Shown: piece by piece, positions 1-7,339 of the stretch
How the letters are laid out: each line of letters opens with the position of its first letter
Numbering within the stretch: position 1 is the first letter of the stretch
Assembly (NCBI GenBank): GCA_963803155.1
Contig: CAWDMN010000034.1
Location: forward strand, 62,001 to 126,000
Source of the DNA: CAWDMN01 sp963803155
Lineage (GTDB): Bacteria > Acidobacteriota > Terriglobia > Versatilivoradales > Versatilivoraceae
DNA: 64,000 nt
Direction of reading: 5' to 3'
Made by a program: the position numbers and the translations under genes
Notes under the pieces: model-generated
The model's input: the letters and a program-made list of their open reading frames with translations, nothing else
Databases searched by the model: none
What the model was told of the DNA's origin: nothing

Positions 1-36
1 CTCGGGAAGCAGGATTCATCCTCCCGAGAGATTTTT
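1..36 (+). terminator. Possible terminator of an upstream gene
   Basis: A 7-bp inverted repeat (CTCGGGA at 1-7, TCCCGAG at 22-28) is followed by a short T run at 32-36. This resembles a weak intrinsic terminator for a gene that ends before the window. The loop is long (14 nt) and the left edge is cut off, so the call is tentative. Confidence 0.3.
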
Positions 37-81
37 GACAATCATTTTGTGGTCGCCATAATCCAGCAAAAGGAGCCTTCC

Positions 82-981
82 ATGGAAAATCCCAAGTTGC
101 CAGGCCGCAGAGAAATGCTCAAAACTATGGCCGCGGGCGTGACCGGTGGTCTCATGTTGAATCAGTTTGCCGCGAATTCCGATCGGCAGTTATCTGCCGC
201 GGAGGTGAGTACTCCCATAAAAGGGAATTTGAAACAATCGGTATCGCGTTGGTGTTTTAGCAAATGGTCCTTGGATGAACTTTGCAAGAACGCTCTGCGG
301 ATAGGATACAAAGGAATTGACCTGGTGGGTCCGCAGGAATGGCCCACCCTAAAGAGATATGGGCTGGCTTGCTCGATGAATATGAGCGCCGGCCCCATCC
401 GAATTGACAGTGGTTTAAATCGCAAAGAAAATCATGCCACGATTGCCGCGGCCTTGAAAAAAGATATCGATCTGGCTGCCGATGCCGGAGTGCCTAACGT
501 CATCTGTTTCTCGGGGAATCGGCAAGGTTTGTCCGATGAGGAAGGCCTGGAAAATTGCGTCATCGGGGCCAAATTGGTGGCCGGATATGCGGAGCAAAAA
601 GGGATCACGGTCTGCATCGAACTCTTGAATTCCAAAGTCGATCACAAGGATTACATGTGCGATCACACCGCTTGGGGCGTGAAGTTGGTGAAGGCTGTAG
701 GCTCTCCCCGCTTCAAGCTGCTCTATGACATTTACCACATGCAGATTATGGAAGGGGATGTCATCCGGACAATCAGCCAAAACATTGAATACATCGGTCA
801 CATGCACACGGCTGGCGTGCCGGGGCGGCATGAGATTGATGAAAGTCAGGAACTTTATTATCCCGCCATTTGCCGGGCCATTGTCAAGGCAGACTACAAG
901 GGCTTCCTGGGACAGGAATTTGTGCCGACGCGCGATCCGCTGACCTCACTCGAGCAAGCTTTCAAGCTGTGTGATGTTTGA
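82..981 (+). CDS. Secreted TIM-barrel isomerase, hydroxypyruvate-isomerase-like
   Basis: This protein of about 299 residues belongs to the xylose-isomerase-like TIM-barrel family and most resembles hydroxypyruvate isomerase (Hyi). The usual metal and acid positions are visible: Glu in CIELLNSK, Asp in LLYDIYHMQ, His in GHMHTAG and Glu in GQEFVPT. The N-terminus carries a twin-arginine signal (GRREMLKTMAAG), so it is probably exported folded, unlike cytoplasmic Hyi; such exported versions are common beside Gfo/Idh oxidoreductases in acidobacteria and planctomycetes. The ATG at 82 is preferred over a GTG at 49 because AAGGAG lies 6 nt upstream of it and the Tat motif then starts at residue 9. 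It ends 7 nt before the heptamer array at 989. The true substrate is unknown and a sugar or keto-sugar is likely. Confidence 0.8.
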   Translation: MENPKLPGRREMLKTMAAGVTGGLMLNQFAANSDRQLSAAEVSTPIKGNLKQSVSRWCFSKWSLDELCKNALRIGYKGIDLVGPQEWPTLKRYGLACSMNMSAGPIRIDSGLNRKENHATIAAALKKDIDLAADAGVPNVICFSGNRQGLSDEEGLENCVIGAKLVAGYAEQKGITVCIELLNSKVDHKDYMCDHTAWGVKLVKAVGSPRFKLLYDIYHMQIMEGDVIRTISQNIEYIGHMHTAGVPGRHEIDESQELYYPAICRAIVKADYKGFLGQEFVPTRDPLTSLEQAFKLCDV

Positions 982-988
982 GTTAAAA

Positions 989-1100
989 GGATGAGGGATG
1001 AGGGATGAAGGATGAGGGATGAGGGATGAAGGATGAGGGATGAAGGATGAGGGATGAGGGATGAAGGATGAGGGATGAAGGATGAAGGATGAGGGATGAG
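989..1100 (+). repeat. Array of 16 tandem heptamers GGATGAG/GGATGAA
   Basis: Sixteen exact 7-nt units fill 989-1100 without interruption. Every unit is GGATGAG or GGATGAA, so all variation is a G/A transition at the last base. The array starts 7 nt after a stop codon. A second array of the same unit in the opposite orientation lies at 1645-1686, and the two bracket the four-helix-bundle gene at 1197-1568. There are no spacers, so this is not CRISPR. Confidence 0.95.
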
Positions 1101-1196
1101 GAAGAAAAGGTCCGAAAAAAAAGGGTGAGAATGGAGAAGCGCGAAGGAAAAGGGTCAGTATGGTAGATATCATTCCTTCACGTACATTTGCACCGA

Positions 1197-1568
1197 TTAT
1201 TGAATATTACTCGGTATCTTTGTTTTTCTCTTAGCCTTTACATTTTTTACGCATGTAATAAAGATGGCTATGAGTTCCTCGGCTTCACGGCTTAAAGGAG
1301 CGACCGATTCCACGCTGACCATGGATGACTCCTCAATGAGTTCCATCCAGTAGATGGATTCTTCCAATTCCTGAAGTGCACCTTCCAATTTGCTGATGAA
1401 TTCCGCATCGGATCTGGCCCGCACTCCTTCCCGATAATGGGCTCCGACGGATGTCCCAGCACGCAATAATTGTCTGCCAAGGATTTGTGCCTCAGAAGAT
1501 TTGGGTAGACATGAATAAAGATGGATAACACTCAATGCAAATTTCTTGCTACGCATTTTCAGATCCAT
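1197..1568 (-). CDS. Four-helix-bundle protein (23S rRNA intervening-sequence/Avd-like)
   Basis: This 123-residue protein belongs to the four-helix-bundle family (TIGR02436/PF05635) first seen in intervening sequences of 23S rRNA and related to Avd, the accessory protein of diversity-generating retroelements. Recognisable features are the SKSSEAQILGRQLLRAGTSV stretch, the AHYREGVRARSDAEFISKL helix and the ALQELEESIYWMELI helix. No reverse transcriptase or rRNA gene is nearby, so it is an orphan copy of unknown function. It sits alone between convergent genes and is bracketed by inverted heptamer arrays. A second in-frame ATG at 1556 is possible; a weak AAAGGA lies upstream of the 1568 start. 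Confidence 0.85.
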   Translation of the reverse strand: MDLKMRSKKFALSVIHLYSCLPKSSEAQILGRQLLRAGTSVGAHYREGVRARSDAEFISKLEGALQELEESIYWMELIEESSMVSVESVAPLSREAEELIAIFITCVKNVKAKRKTKIPSNIQ

Positions 1569-1644
1569 CTCACACCATTCCTTTACATTGCCTTACCTTC
1601 CCCTATTCGCGCTAAATTATCCCCATTCCTTTGATCACTCGATT

Positions 1645-1686
1645 TTCATCCCTCATCCCTCATCCCTCATCCTTCATCCCTCATCC
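1645..1686 (-). repeat. Six tandem heptamers, inverted relative to 989-1100
   Basis: Six exact 7-nt units (CTCATCC or TTCATCC on the plus strand, the complements of GGATGAG and GGATGAA) run from 1645 to 1686. They abut the speA stop codon at 1687 with no gap. Together with the array at 989 they form the inverted boundaries of the four-helix-bundle cassette. Confidence 0.93.
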
Positions 1687-2466
1687 TTACCTTTTATGTG
1701 GTTCCTCAAGGTACGTGTATCCGTACAAACCTGATTCATAAAAGTTGAGGAAAAGAGCTGATTCTTCCAGCGTGATGCGCTTTTCGCGGACGGCCCGTTC
1801 CACATCGCGGCGCATGAGCGAGAGCAATTCGTCGCTGCTGTACTGCACGTAGTTGAGCACTTCGCGGACGGTGTCTCCTTTTATGACATGGTCGATGGAG
1901 ACTTCCCCTTCCTCATCCATGCTGATGTGTACGGCGTTGGTATCGCCGAGCAGATTGTGCAAATCTCCCAGAATTTCCTGATAAGCGCCCACCAGGAAAG
2001 CCGCCAGATAATAATCCGTGCCGTCAAATGAGTGCAGCGGCAAGACTCGCTTCACATCATGCAGATCGATGAATCGATCCACCTTTCCGTCGGAGTCGCA
2101 GGTGATGTCGGCCAGAATGGCGCGGCGGGTTGGTTCTTCCGCCAGCCGATGAATGGGGAGGATGGGGAAGAGCTGGCGGATGGCCCAACTATCCGGCATG
2201 GATTGGAATATGGAGAAATTGCAGAAATAAGTGTCGGAGATGAGGCTCTCCAGATTCTTCAACTCGTCCGGGACATATTCCATATCGTTGACCATTTTGA
2301 GAATGTTGCTGCAGATCGTCCAGTAAAGACTCTCCGCCTCAGCCCGCTGATCGAGGGAAAGATAGCCCAGGTTAAAGAGATTCAGGGCATCCTCTCGCAT
2401 CTGGACGGCGTCGTGATAGGACTCCACAAAGTTTTTGGTGTTGATGTTTTTGCTGATCCAGAAAAA
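1687..2466 (-). CDS. speA: Arginine decarboxylase SpeA, C-terminal part (after frameshift)
   Basis: This frame encodes the C-terminal part of biosynthetic arginine decarboxylase, starting around FFWISKNINTKNFVESYHDA. Family motifs are clear: LFNLGYLSLDQRAEAE, DITCDSDGKVDRF (substrate-binding aspartate region) and VGAYQEILGDLHNLLGDT. It continues the protein encoded at 2462-3593, but the reading frame changes by -1 near the run of five A at 2462-2466 (plus strand). One extra base in this run would fuse both parts into a normal-length SpeA of about 630 residues. The shift is either a sequencing or assembly error or a true inactivating mutation. The first possible independent start is a GTG at 2427, but a separate protein is unlikely to be functional because the active site lies at the interface of both halves. 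Confidence 0.85.
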   Translation of the reverse strand, partial: FFWISKNINTKNFVESYHDAVQMREDALNLFNLGYLSLDQRAEAESLYWTICSNILKMVNDMEYVPDELKNLESLISDTYFCNFSIFQSMPDSWAIRQLFPILPIHRLAEEPTRRAILADITCDSDGKVDRFIDLHDVKRVLPLHSFDGTDYYLAAFLVGAYQEILGDLHNLLGDTNAVHISMDEEGEVSIDHVIKGDTVREVLNYVQYSSDELLSLMRRDVERAVREKRITLEESALFLNFYESGLYGYTYLEEPHKR

Positions 2467-3593
2467 TCCAGCAGGGGTTGCGGTGAGTCTTCCGGCAAAT
2501 TTTCCGGGATCTTGAAATCATCGAAGGCGGCAACTCCGAGAACATTGAAAATTAAAACACTATGATAGGCCACCGCCGCCCGCCCGGACTCGGAGATGAT
2601 GGTGGGGTGCGGCACATCAGCATCGTCGCAAACCGTCTTGAGCCGGAACACTACGTCGTTGGCATATTCCTGGAGGGTGTAATTCACGGAAGATTCCCAG
2701 TTGGATTGGGACCCATCATAATCGATGCCCAATCCGCCGCCAACGTCCAGATATCTCAGGCCGGCTCCCGCTTTCACCAATTCCGAATACACGCGGCCCG
2801 CCTCCGTCATCGCTTCCTTGATTTTGCGGATATTGGTTACCTGGCTGCCCATGTGAAAATGCAGGAGCTGCAATGAATCGGCCAGTCCCTTTCCTTTGAG
2901 GAAGTTCAGCGCGGCCAGGATTTCCGACACCGTCAGCCCGAACTTGGAACGATATCCGGCCGAAGACTCCCAGCGGCCCGAGCCGCGGCTGGCCAACTTA
3001 ATGCGGGCGCCGATGATAGGGGTAACCTGGTGGATTTCAGCATATTTGACGATCAGCTCCAGTTCCGTGAATTTTTCCACGACTGGAAAGATCCGTTTGC
3101 CAATTTTTTGGGCCAGGATGACCATTTCAATAAATTCATCATCCTTGAAACCGTTGCAGATAATGGGGACATCCATGCCGTTAGTGATGGCTAAAACGGC
3201 CAGCAGTTCCGGCTTGGAGCCGGCTTCCAAACCAAAGCGAAATTCCTTGCCGAAATCCAGGATTTCTTCGACCACATGGCGCTGCTGGTTCACTTTAATG
3301 GGGTAGACACAAGTGTACTCGCCCTGGTATTCGTACTCTTGGATGGCCGTTTTAAAAGCTTTTTGGATTTCACCCACTCGATGCCGAAGAATATCGGTGA
3401 AGCGAAGCAGGATGGGCAGATCGATGCCGCGCCTCTGCAGCTGATCGACCAGCTCTTTCAAGTCAATCGCATGATCCGGCCGTTTATCCGGGTGCACGGA
3501 AACATGTCCACTCTCATTAATCGAGAAGTAATCCTTGCCCCAGTTGTTGATGTTGTAACAATCGATCGAATCCTGAATGCTCCACTTTTCCAT
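2462..3593 (-). CDS. speA: Arginine decarboxylase SpeA, N-terminal part
   Basis: This is the N-terminal barrel part of PLP-dependent biosynthetic arginine decarboxylase, which turns arginine into agmatine for polyamine synthesis. The PLP lysine lies in CVYPIKVNQQ near residue 100; other family motifs are LLHFHMGSQ, YLDVGGGLGIDYDG and IISESGRAAVAYH. The start at 3593 has GGAGGT 6 nt upstream. In this frame the sequence leaves the family after PQPLLDF and runs on out of homology to a stop at 2382; the real continuation is the -1 frame described for 1687-2466. No other polyamine gene is adjacent. Confidence 0.9.
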
Positions 3594-3813
3594 CCAGCCA
3601 CCTCCCAGCCAAAATGATCGCCATCCGGCTCAAAAACAAACCTCCATTAAAAAACGGATTTCCCGCGACGGCAACAAAAAAGTTGTGGGGGGTGTTTATT
3701 TATCGGCGCCGCCACGTCCGGGGCTTTCTAACGGGAGGGCCCCGTCTGAGGGCTCTCCCGATTTACATGGCTGCCGTTACCAAGGGCGAGGCAGGAGCAA
3801 CGGGCTAGTCCCT

Positions 3814-4575
3814 TTAGAATCCCGTTATGGCATGAGATGTGACGGCAGTGGTGATCATCATGGCGCCCACGATCATTCCTATGACGATGTAAATCACAAA
3901 AATGATCACGGCCGAGACGATCATGTAAACGATGACCTTGTCAGCCGGCGTCTTCATCAGGAGAGGCAGCCCCAGGTAGAATAGGTAAACGCCATAAAGG
4001 CCTCCCGCAATCACCACTAAAACCCCGAGGATCGGGATTAAATTGGCGATGCCGGCAATCCAGGAGGCTGTGGAGGCATAGGCGACCAGCTTTAACGCCT
4101 GCATGAAGTTGGATTGAGAATCGAAGGTGGGGGCCAGCTTGTCGATGATGAAAGCCGCCAGGTAGACTCCAACCAGAGAGAGCGCATACATCAAGATGGC
4201 GCCAATCACGCCGCGGACGATGGGGGTTCGGATCGTGGTGAATAACAGCGTCGTGCCGATAAGGGTGTTTTTAATGAGACTGGCAATAACCGGGAGGGCC
4301 GCCAGCAGGGCGATATAGCCGCTGTACAGAGCGGTAACGCTGGTTTGTTCCCGCTCAATAACCGGCCACTCATCTTTGGGCTTCATGAGTATGTTCTGCA
4401 CCCGCGAAAATAAAGAAGGCGCAGTCTCGGCATAGGCATAGGATGCCGATGGGGCTGGCTCGAAAGGAGGCGGCGGAGGTGGAGCAGAGGGAGCGCTTCC
4501 CGTTGAAGCGCCACAACTGGGACAGTAAGCCGCGCCGTCATTCAATTGGGTTCCACATTTCGCACAGAAAGCCAT
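3814..4575 (-). CDS. Zinc-ribbon Yip1-family membrane protein
   Basis: The protein (253 residues) starts with a zinc ribbon, with CAKCG and CPSCG pairs within the first 22 residues. A Pro/Ala-rich linker of about 25 residues follows, then a Yip1-type domain with about five membrane segments from residue 80 to the end. Bacterial Yip1 proteins are inner-membrane proteins of unknown role; the ribbon may bind a partner. AAGGAG lies about 7 nt before the ATG. No operon partner is visible. Function is unknown beyond the domain assignment. Confidence 0.8.
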   Translation of the reverse strand: MAFCAKCGTQLNDGAAYCPSCGASTGSAPSAPPPPPPFEPAPSASYAYAETAPSLFSRVQNILMKPKDEWPVIEREQTSVTALYSGYIALLAALPVIASLIKNTLIGTTLLFTTIRTPIVRGVIGAILMYALSLVGVYLAAFIIDKLAPTFDSQSNFMQALKLVAYASTASWIAGIANLIPILGVLVVIAGGLYGVYLFYLGLPLLMKTPADKVIVYMIVSAVIIFVIYIVIGMIVGAMMITTAVTSHAITGF

Positions 4576-5126
4576 AGGAGTTCTCCTTCGATTGGGGATG
4601 GGTCAAACATATTCGAATGGCATTCGAATTGGTCAAAAAAATATACACACTGGTCATGCGGATTCTTTCCGTCCTAGGTCGAAGCTATCGCCCAAATTGG
4701 CCTGTCGATATTGCAAAATTTCTTGATTTGTTGAGTGGGTTTGCAATTGGGCCGCGGATCAGACGGCCAGATCATTATCAAACTTCTGGCTTGCATCCTG
4801 AGTGTGGCTAATAAATATTTGCTAGATCCATTAGAATTTAAACACTTGGCGCGACAGAAAACAATTTATTTTACGGTTTTTATTAAAAAAAAGCCGGGGC
4901 GCCCCGCGAAAAGCAAATCTTCGCTGCGCTGAGATTTCGCGAAAATAGGATACCGCGACCCATCGGCTATCGAGAAGGTTCGTCCCCCCGTGACATTTCG
5001 CACTTCAGGGCTGATCTGTTGCGTCACGATTTGAAATCCCCCCCCCCATCATTGCCGGCTCTTCAGAAAATCGCGGCAAGTAATTGAAAATCTTGAGCGG
5101 CGTCATTCAAGCCAACTGCGTCTGCA
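4576..5126. other. Gene-poor gap
   Basis: No credible coding sequence is visible. Short open frames at 4617-4932 lack family similarity and ribosome sites. The stretch is AT-rich up to about 4900 and contains a run of ten C at 5038-5047. The rest of the gap to pdxA is filled by palindromic repeats listed separately. Confidence 0.6.
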
Positions 5127-5206
5127 GGTAGGGCGCTTTCGCCGAAAGCGCCAACTGCGCCAGCATTGCTTTGCGCAGGCGGACGGCTCGGCGAGCCGTC
5201 CCTACC
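5127..5206. repeat. Cloverleaf-like palindrome with outer stem GGTAGGG
   Basis: An outer stem GGTAGGG (5127-5133) pairs with CCCTACC (5200-5206). Inside are two further perfect hairpins: GCGCTTTC-gcc-GAAAGCGC around 5133-5151 and GGACGGCTCG-g-CGAGCCGTCC around 5181-5201. The design resembles the element at 25147-25220, and a degenerate relative lies near 45505-45585. The role is unknown. Confidence 0.75.
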
Positions 5207-5224
5207 GGTCAAAGCCGATCTTCA

Positions 5225-5580
5225 TCCTCTTGTTGTGCGGCATTGCCGCATGCATAGCTCCCTAGAAAATCAAAATTAGGCAAAGGTGGAGCGGGCACGA
5301 GTGACCGCCGTCACCGGTGCACGCTCGCTCAGCAGGCAAGGTTGGCCAGACGACGCGCGAAGGGTGACTTCGTCACACTCGCGCGTCCCACCTTGTTTTC
5401 ATCGTGCCAGCCTCGCTGGCATGAGGAGATCCCAAGAAAATAGCGTGGATGGAGGCGGGGTGCCCCCACCCCCGTCTGAGTTTGCCAAGCCTGCTGAGAC
5501 GGCCTGAGGGCAGGCCGCCTCCATCATCCCATTTTCATTGTCTTGTTGTGCCAGCTGCACTGGTATGTTTAGCTTCTTTG
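5225..5580 (+). repeat. Three copies of the CCAGC/GCTGG palindromic element
   Basis: Three related elements lie here, each with a central hairpin followed by a GAG/AGCTCC-like box and GAAAAT. The clearest has TGCCAGC (5405-5411), a 3-nt loop and GCTGGCA (5415-5421). One near 5546-5565 carries GTGCCAG-ctg-CACTGGT after TTTTCATTGTCTTGTT, and a divergent one near 5236-5272 carries TGCGGCA/TGCCGCA. Further copies, in reverse orientation, are at 6853-6910 and 7099-7157. This is a REP-like dispersed palindrome family. Confidence 0.75.
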
Positions 5581-5636
5581 AGAGATAATCGGAGAATCTA
5601 TGCTGGGCCATTGATTTTCCACAAGGAGTCTTGACG

Positions 5637-6635
5637 ATGCTTCGGGAAAGACCGGTGTTAGGCATTTCTTTGGGGGACGTGGCTGGAGTTGGGCCTGAAG
5701 TGGCGCTGCGTGCCCTCTCGAGTGATCAGGTTTGGGAAGTGAGCTCTCCCTTTTTGATTGGCGATCGGAGTGTGGTGGAAGCTTATCTCGAAAAAATTCT
5801 CCCGCTTGCCAAGTTGGAACTCATCGACCATCCAGGCGAATTGCCTGACCGGCAAGGGATTTTTCTTCTGGATCGGCACAATATTGATTTCACTAAAGTG
5901 CATGTCGGGCAAGTCTCCAAGGAATGTGGCGAGGCGGCCCTGGATTATATTCGCACGGGAGTGGAATTGTGTTTGCGGGGAGCTATGGATGCCATTGTCA
6001 CCGCTCCGATTCACAAGGAAGCGGCCCAGTTGGCGGGTATTGGCGCTCCGGGGCATACAGAATTCCTGGCCCGTTTGTGTGGCGTCGAGGAGGTCAGGAT
6101 GCTGCTGGTGGTTGGCCACTTGCGCGCCATGCATTTGACTACCCATCTGAGTTTGCGTAAGGCGATCGAGGCGGTCAAACGGGAGCGAATTCTCGACACC
6201 ATCCAATATGCCGTCCAGGCCCTGGGGCAGTTGAAGATAAAGGGTGGACGGATTGCCTTGCCCGGACTGAATCCTCACGCGGGGGAAGCGGGAATGTTTG
6301 GGCGTGAGGAGATTGAAGAAATAGCTCCTGCCGTGGAAGAGGCGGTCCGGAGAGGATATTGTGTTACCGGCCCGATTCCCCCAGATACGGTATTTTACCG
6401 AATGGATCGTGGCGAATTTGATCTGGTGATTGCGCTATATCATGATCAAGGCCACATTCCCTTGAAGCTGATGGGATTCGACCGGGGTGTGAATATTACG
6501 ATCGGTCTTCCCATCATCCGGACCTCCGTGGATCATGGCACCGCCTTCGATATTGCGGGGAAACTGCAGGCCAGCCCCGACAGCATGATTCAAGCTCTTC
6601 TGCTGGCCGCCCGAATGGCGTCCAAAACTTCCTGA
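5637..6635 (+). CDS. pdxA: 4-hydroxythreonine-4-phosphate dehydrogenase
   Basis: PdxA oxidises 4-phosphohydroxy-L-threonine in the deoxyxylulose-5-phosphate-independent branch leading to pyridoxal phosphate. The length (332 residues) fits the family. Diagnostic sequences are GDVAGVGPEVALRAL at the N-terminus, TAPIHKEAAQLAGI with the metal-ligand region near residue 125, GLNPHAGEAGMFG, and the C-terminal YHDQGHIPLKLMGFDRGVN and TSVDHGTAFDIAG, which hold the conserved metal histidines. The ATG at 5637 has AAGGAG 8 nt upstream; a TTG at 5631 would be too close to it. It stands alone between two repeat-rich gaps. PLP made by this pathway would serve SpeA and SelA in this window. Confidence 0.94.
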   Translation: MLRERPVLGISLGDVAGVGPEVALRALSSDQVWEVSSPFLIGDRSVVEAYLEKILPLAKLELIDHPGELPDRQGIFLLDRHNIDFTKVHVGQVSKECGEAALDYIRTGVELCLRGAMDAIVTAPIHKEAAQLAGIGAPGHTEFLARLCGVEEVRMLLVVGHLRAMHLTTHLSLRKAIEAVKRERILDTIQYAVQALGQLKIKGGRIALPGLNPHAGEAGMFGREEIEEIAPAVEEAVRRGYCVTGPIPPDTVFYRMDRGEFDLVIALYHDQGHIPLKLMGFDRGVNITIGLPIIRTSVDHGTAFDIAGKLQASPDSMIQALLLAARMASKTS

Positions 6636-6802
6636 TCCGCTTGGAATGGGTGAATCCTTTCATCAGAAACGAAGCGCTTCATTGGCCCCAAGAGTCATTA
6701 ACGCACCTCGCATTCCAACTCGCCATTTCTTGAACCATCGTTCTCTGAGCGGACTCACTCGGGAGCTCTGCAGGCAACGTGGTCGCACAACAAGAAAATG
6801 AA

Positions 6803-6848
6803 AATCTCCAGACGTCACAGGTCTCCAAGACCTGTGACGTCTCTGGCA
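6803..6848. repeat. Perfect long hairpin (ACGTCACAGGTCT family)
   Basis: Arms AGACGTCACAGGTCT (6810-6824) and AGACCTGTGACGTCT (6828-6842) are perfect complements around a CCA loop, and the match extends weakly outward to CCAGA/TCTGG. A related sequence at 48774-48868 is split by a hairpin insertion. It would make a very stable stem, but it is not followed by a T run, so it is not a normal terminator. Confidence 0.85.
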
Positions 6849-6852
6849 CTGC

Positions 6853-6910
6853 GATTTTCTGAGGAGCTCCCCATGCCAGCACGGCTGGCACAGCAAGATA
6901 ATGAAAATGG
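6853..6910 (-). repeat. CCAGC/GCTGG palindromic element, reverse orientation
   Basis: The core hairpin TGCCAGC (6874-6880), ACG loop and GCTGGCA (6884-6890) is preceded by GATTTTCTGAGGAGCTCC and followed by a CAAGATAATGAAAAT-type tail. Read on the minus strand it matches the elements at 5392-5442 and 5529-5580. Confidence 0.8.
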
Positions 6911-7098
6911 GGTGCTGACTCTGATAAAGAACCGTTCGTCCTGAGCTTGTCGAAGGATGGACGGTTCTTTCGTGGCAAGCCGAGCCAACCAAGGGATTAG
7001 TTAGCTTAACATCAATGGGGAAACCTTGTTTTGCCCGTCCGCACACCCTTCGACAAGCTCAGGGTGAGCGGACTTAGAATTCATTGTTGCTATGCCAG

Positions 7099-7157
7099 GA
7101 TTTTCTGAGGAGCTTCGCATGCTAGCACGGCTGGCACATTAAGAAGACGAAAATTCC
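7099..7157 (-). repeat. CCAGC/GCTGG palindromic element next to the IS end
   Basis: The copy has GATTTTCTGAGGAGCTTC, then TGCTAGC-acg-GCTGGCA (7120-7136), then a GAAGACGAAAATTC-type tail. It ends within a few bases of the left terminal repeat of the IS at 7161, so the IS may have used this palindrome as a target. Confidence 0.75.
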
Positions 7158-7339
7158 CCTGAAGGCGTGAAAAAATTAGGGATTAGACGGGCTTGTTTTT
7201 TGTGACGATTAGAAAAATTCAACCGGGTGCGAACATTTTCATGTCATTCCCTCTTCCCAATCCGAAGATCCCTGGGACCGTAGTACTCTTTTCCCCCTCG
7301 CCAGCGCCTTTGAAAGCGCGAAACTCTGGACGCTTGGGT

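Larger units (their letters stand above)
6636..7160. other. Repeat-filled intergenic region left of the IS element
   Basis: No gene is visible. The region holds a perfect 15-bp inverted repeat with a 3-nt loop (arms 6810-6824 and 6828-6842, containing ACGTCACAGGTCT). It also holds two reverse-oriented copies of the CCAGC palindrome (6853-6910 and 7099-7157) and two stretches of a repeat containing CCTTCGACAAGCTCAGG-type sequence (about 6935-6965 and 7046-7075). The second CCAGC copy ends where the IS1182-type element begins. Confidence 0.7.

Noticed and set aside
989..1100. Possible CRISPR array
   Set aside because: The units are contiguous 7-mers with no spacers and no cas genes.
2455..2475. 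Programmed -1 frameshifting in speA
   Set aside because: The run of five T on the coding strand lacks a full slippery heptamer with good re-pairing in both sites and no stimulatory pseudoknot is apparent; SpeA is not known to use frameshifting.
4617..4932. Small plus-strand frames after the Yip1-type gene
   Set aside because: They have no ribosome site and no recognisable domain, and they overlap each other in different frames.
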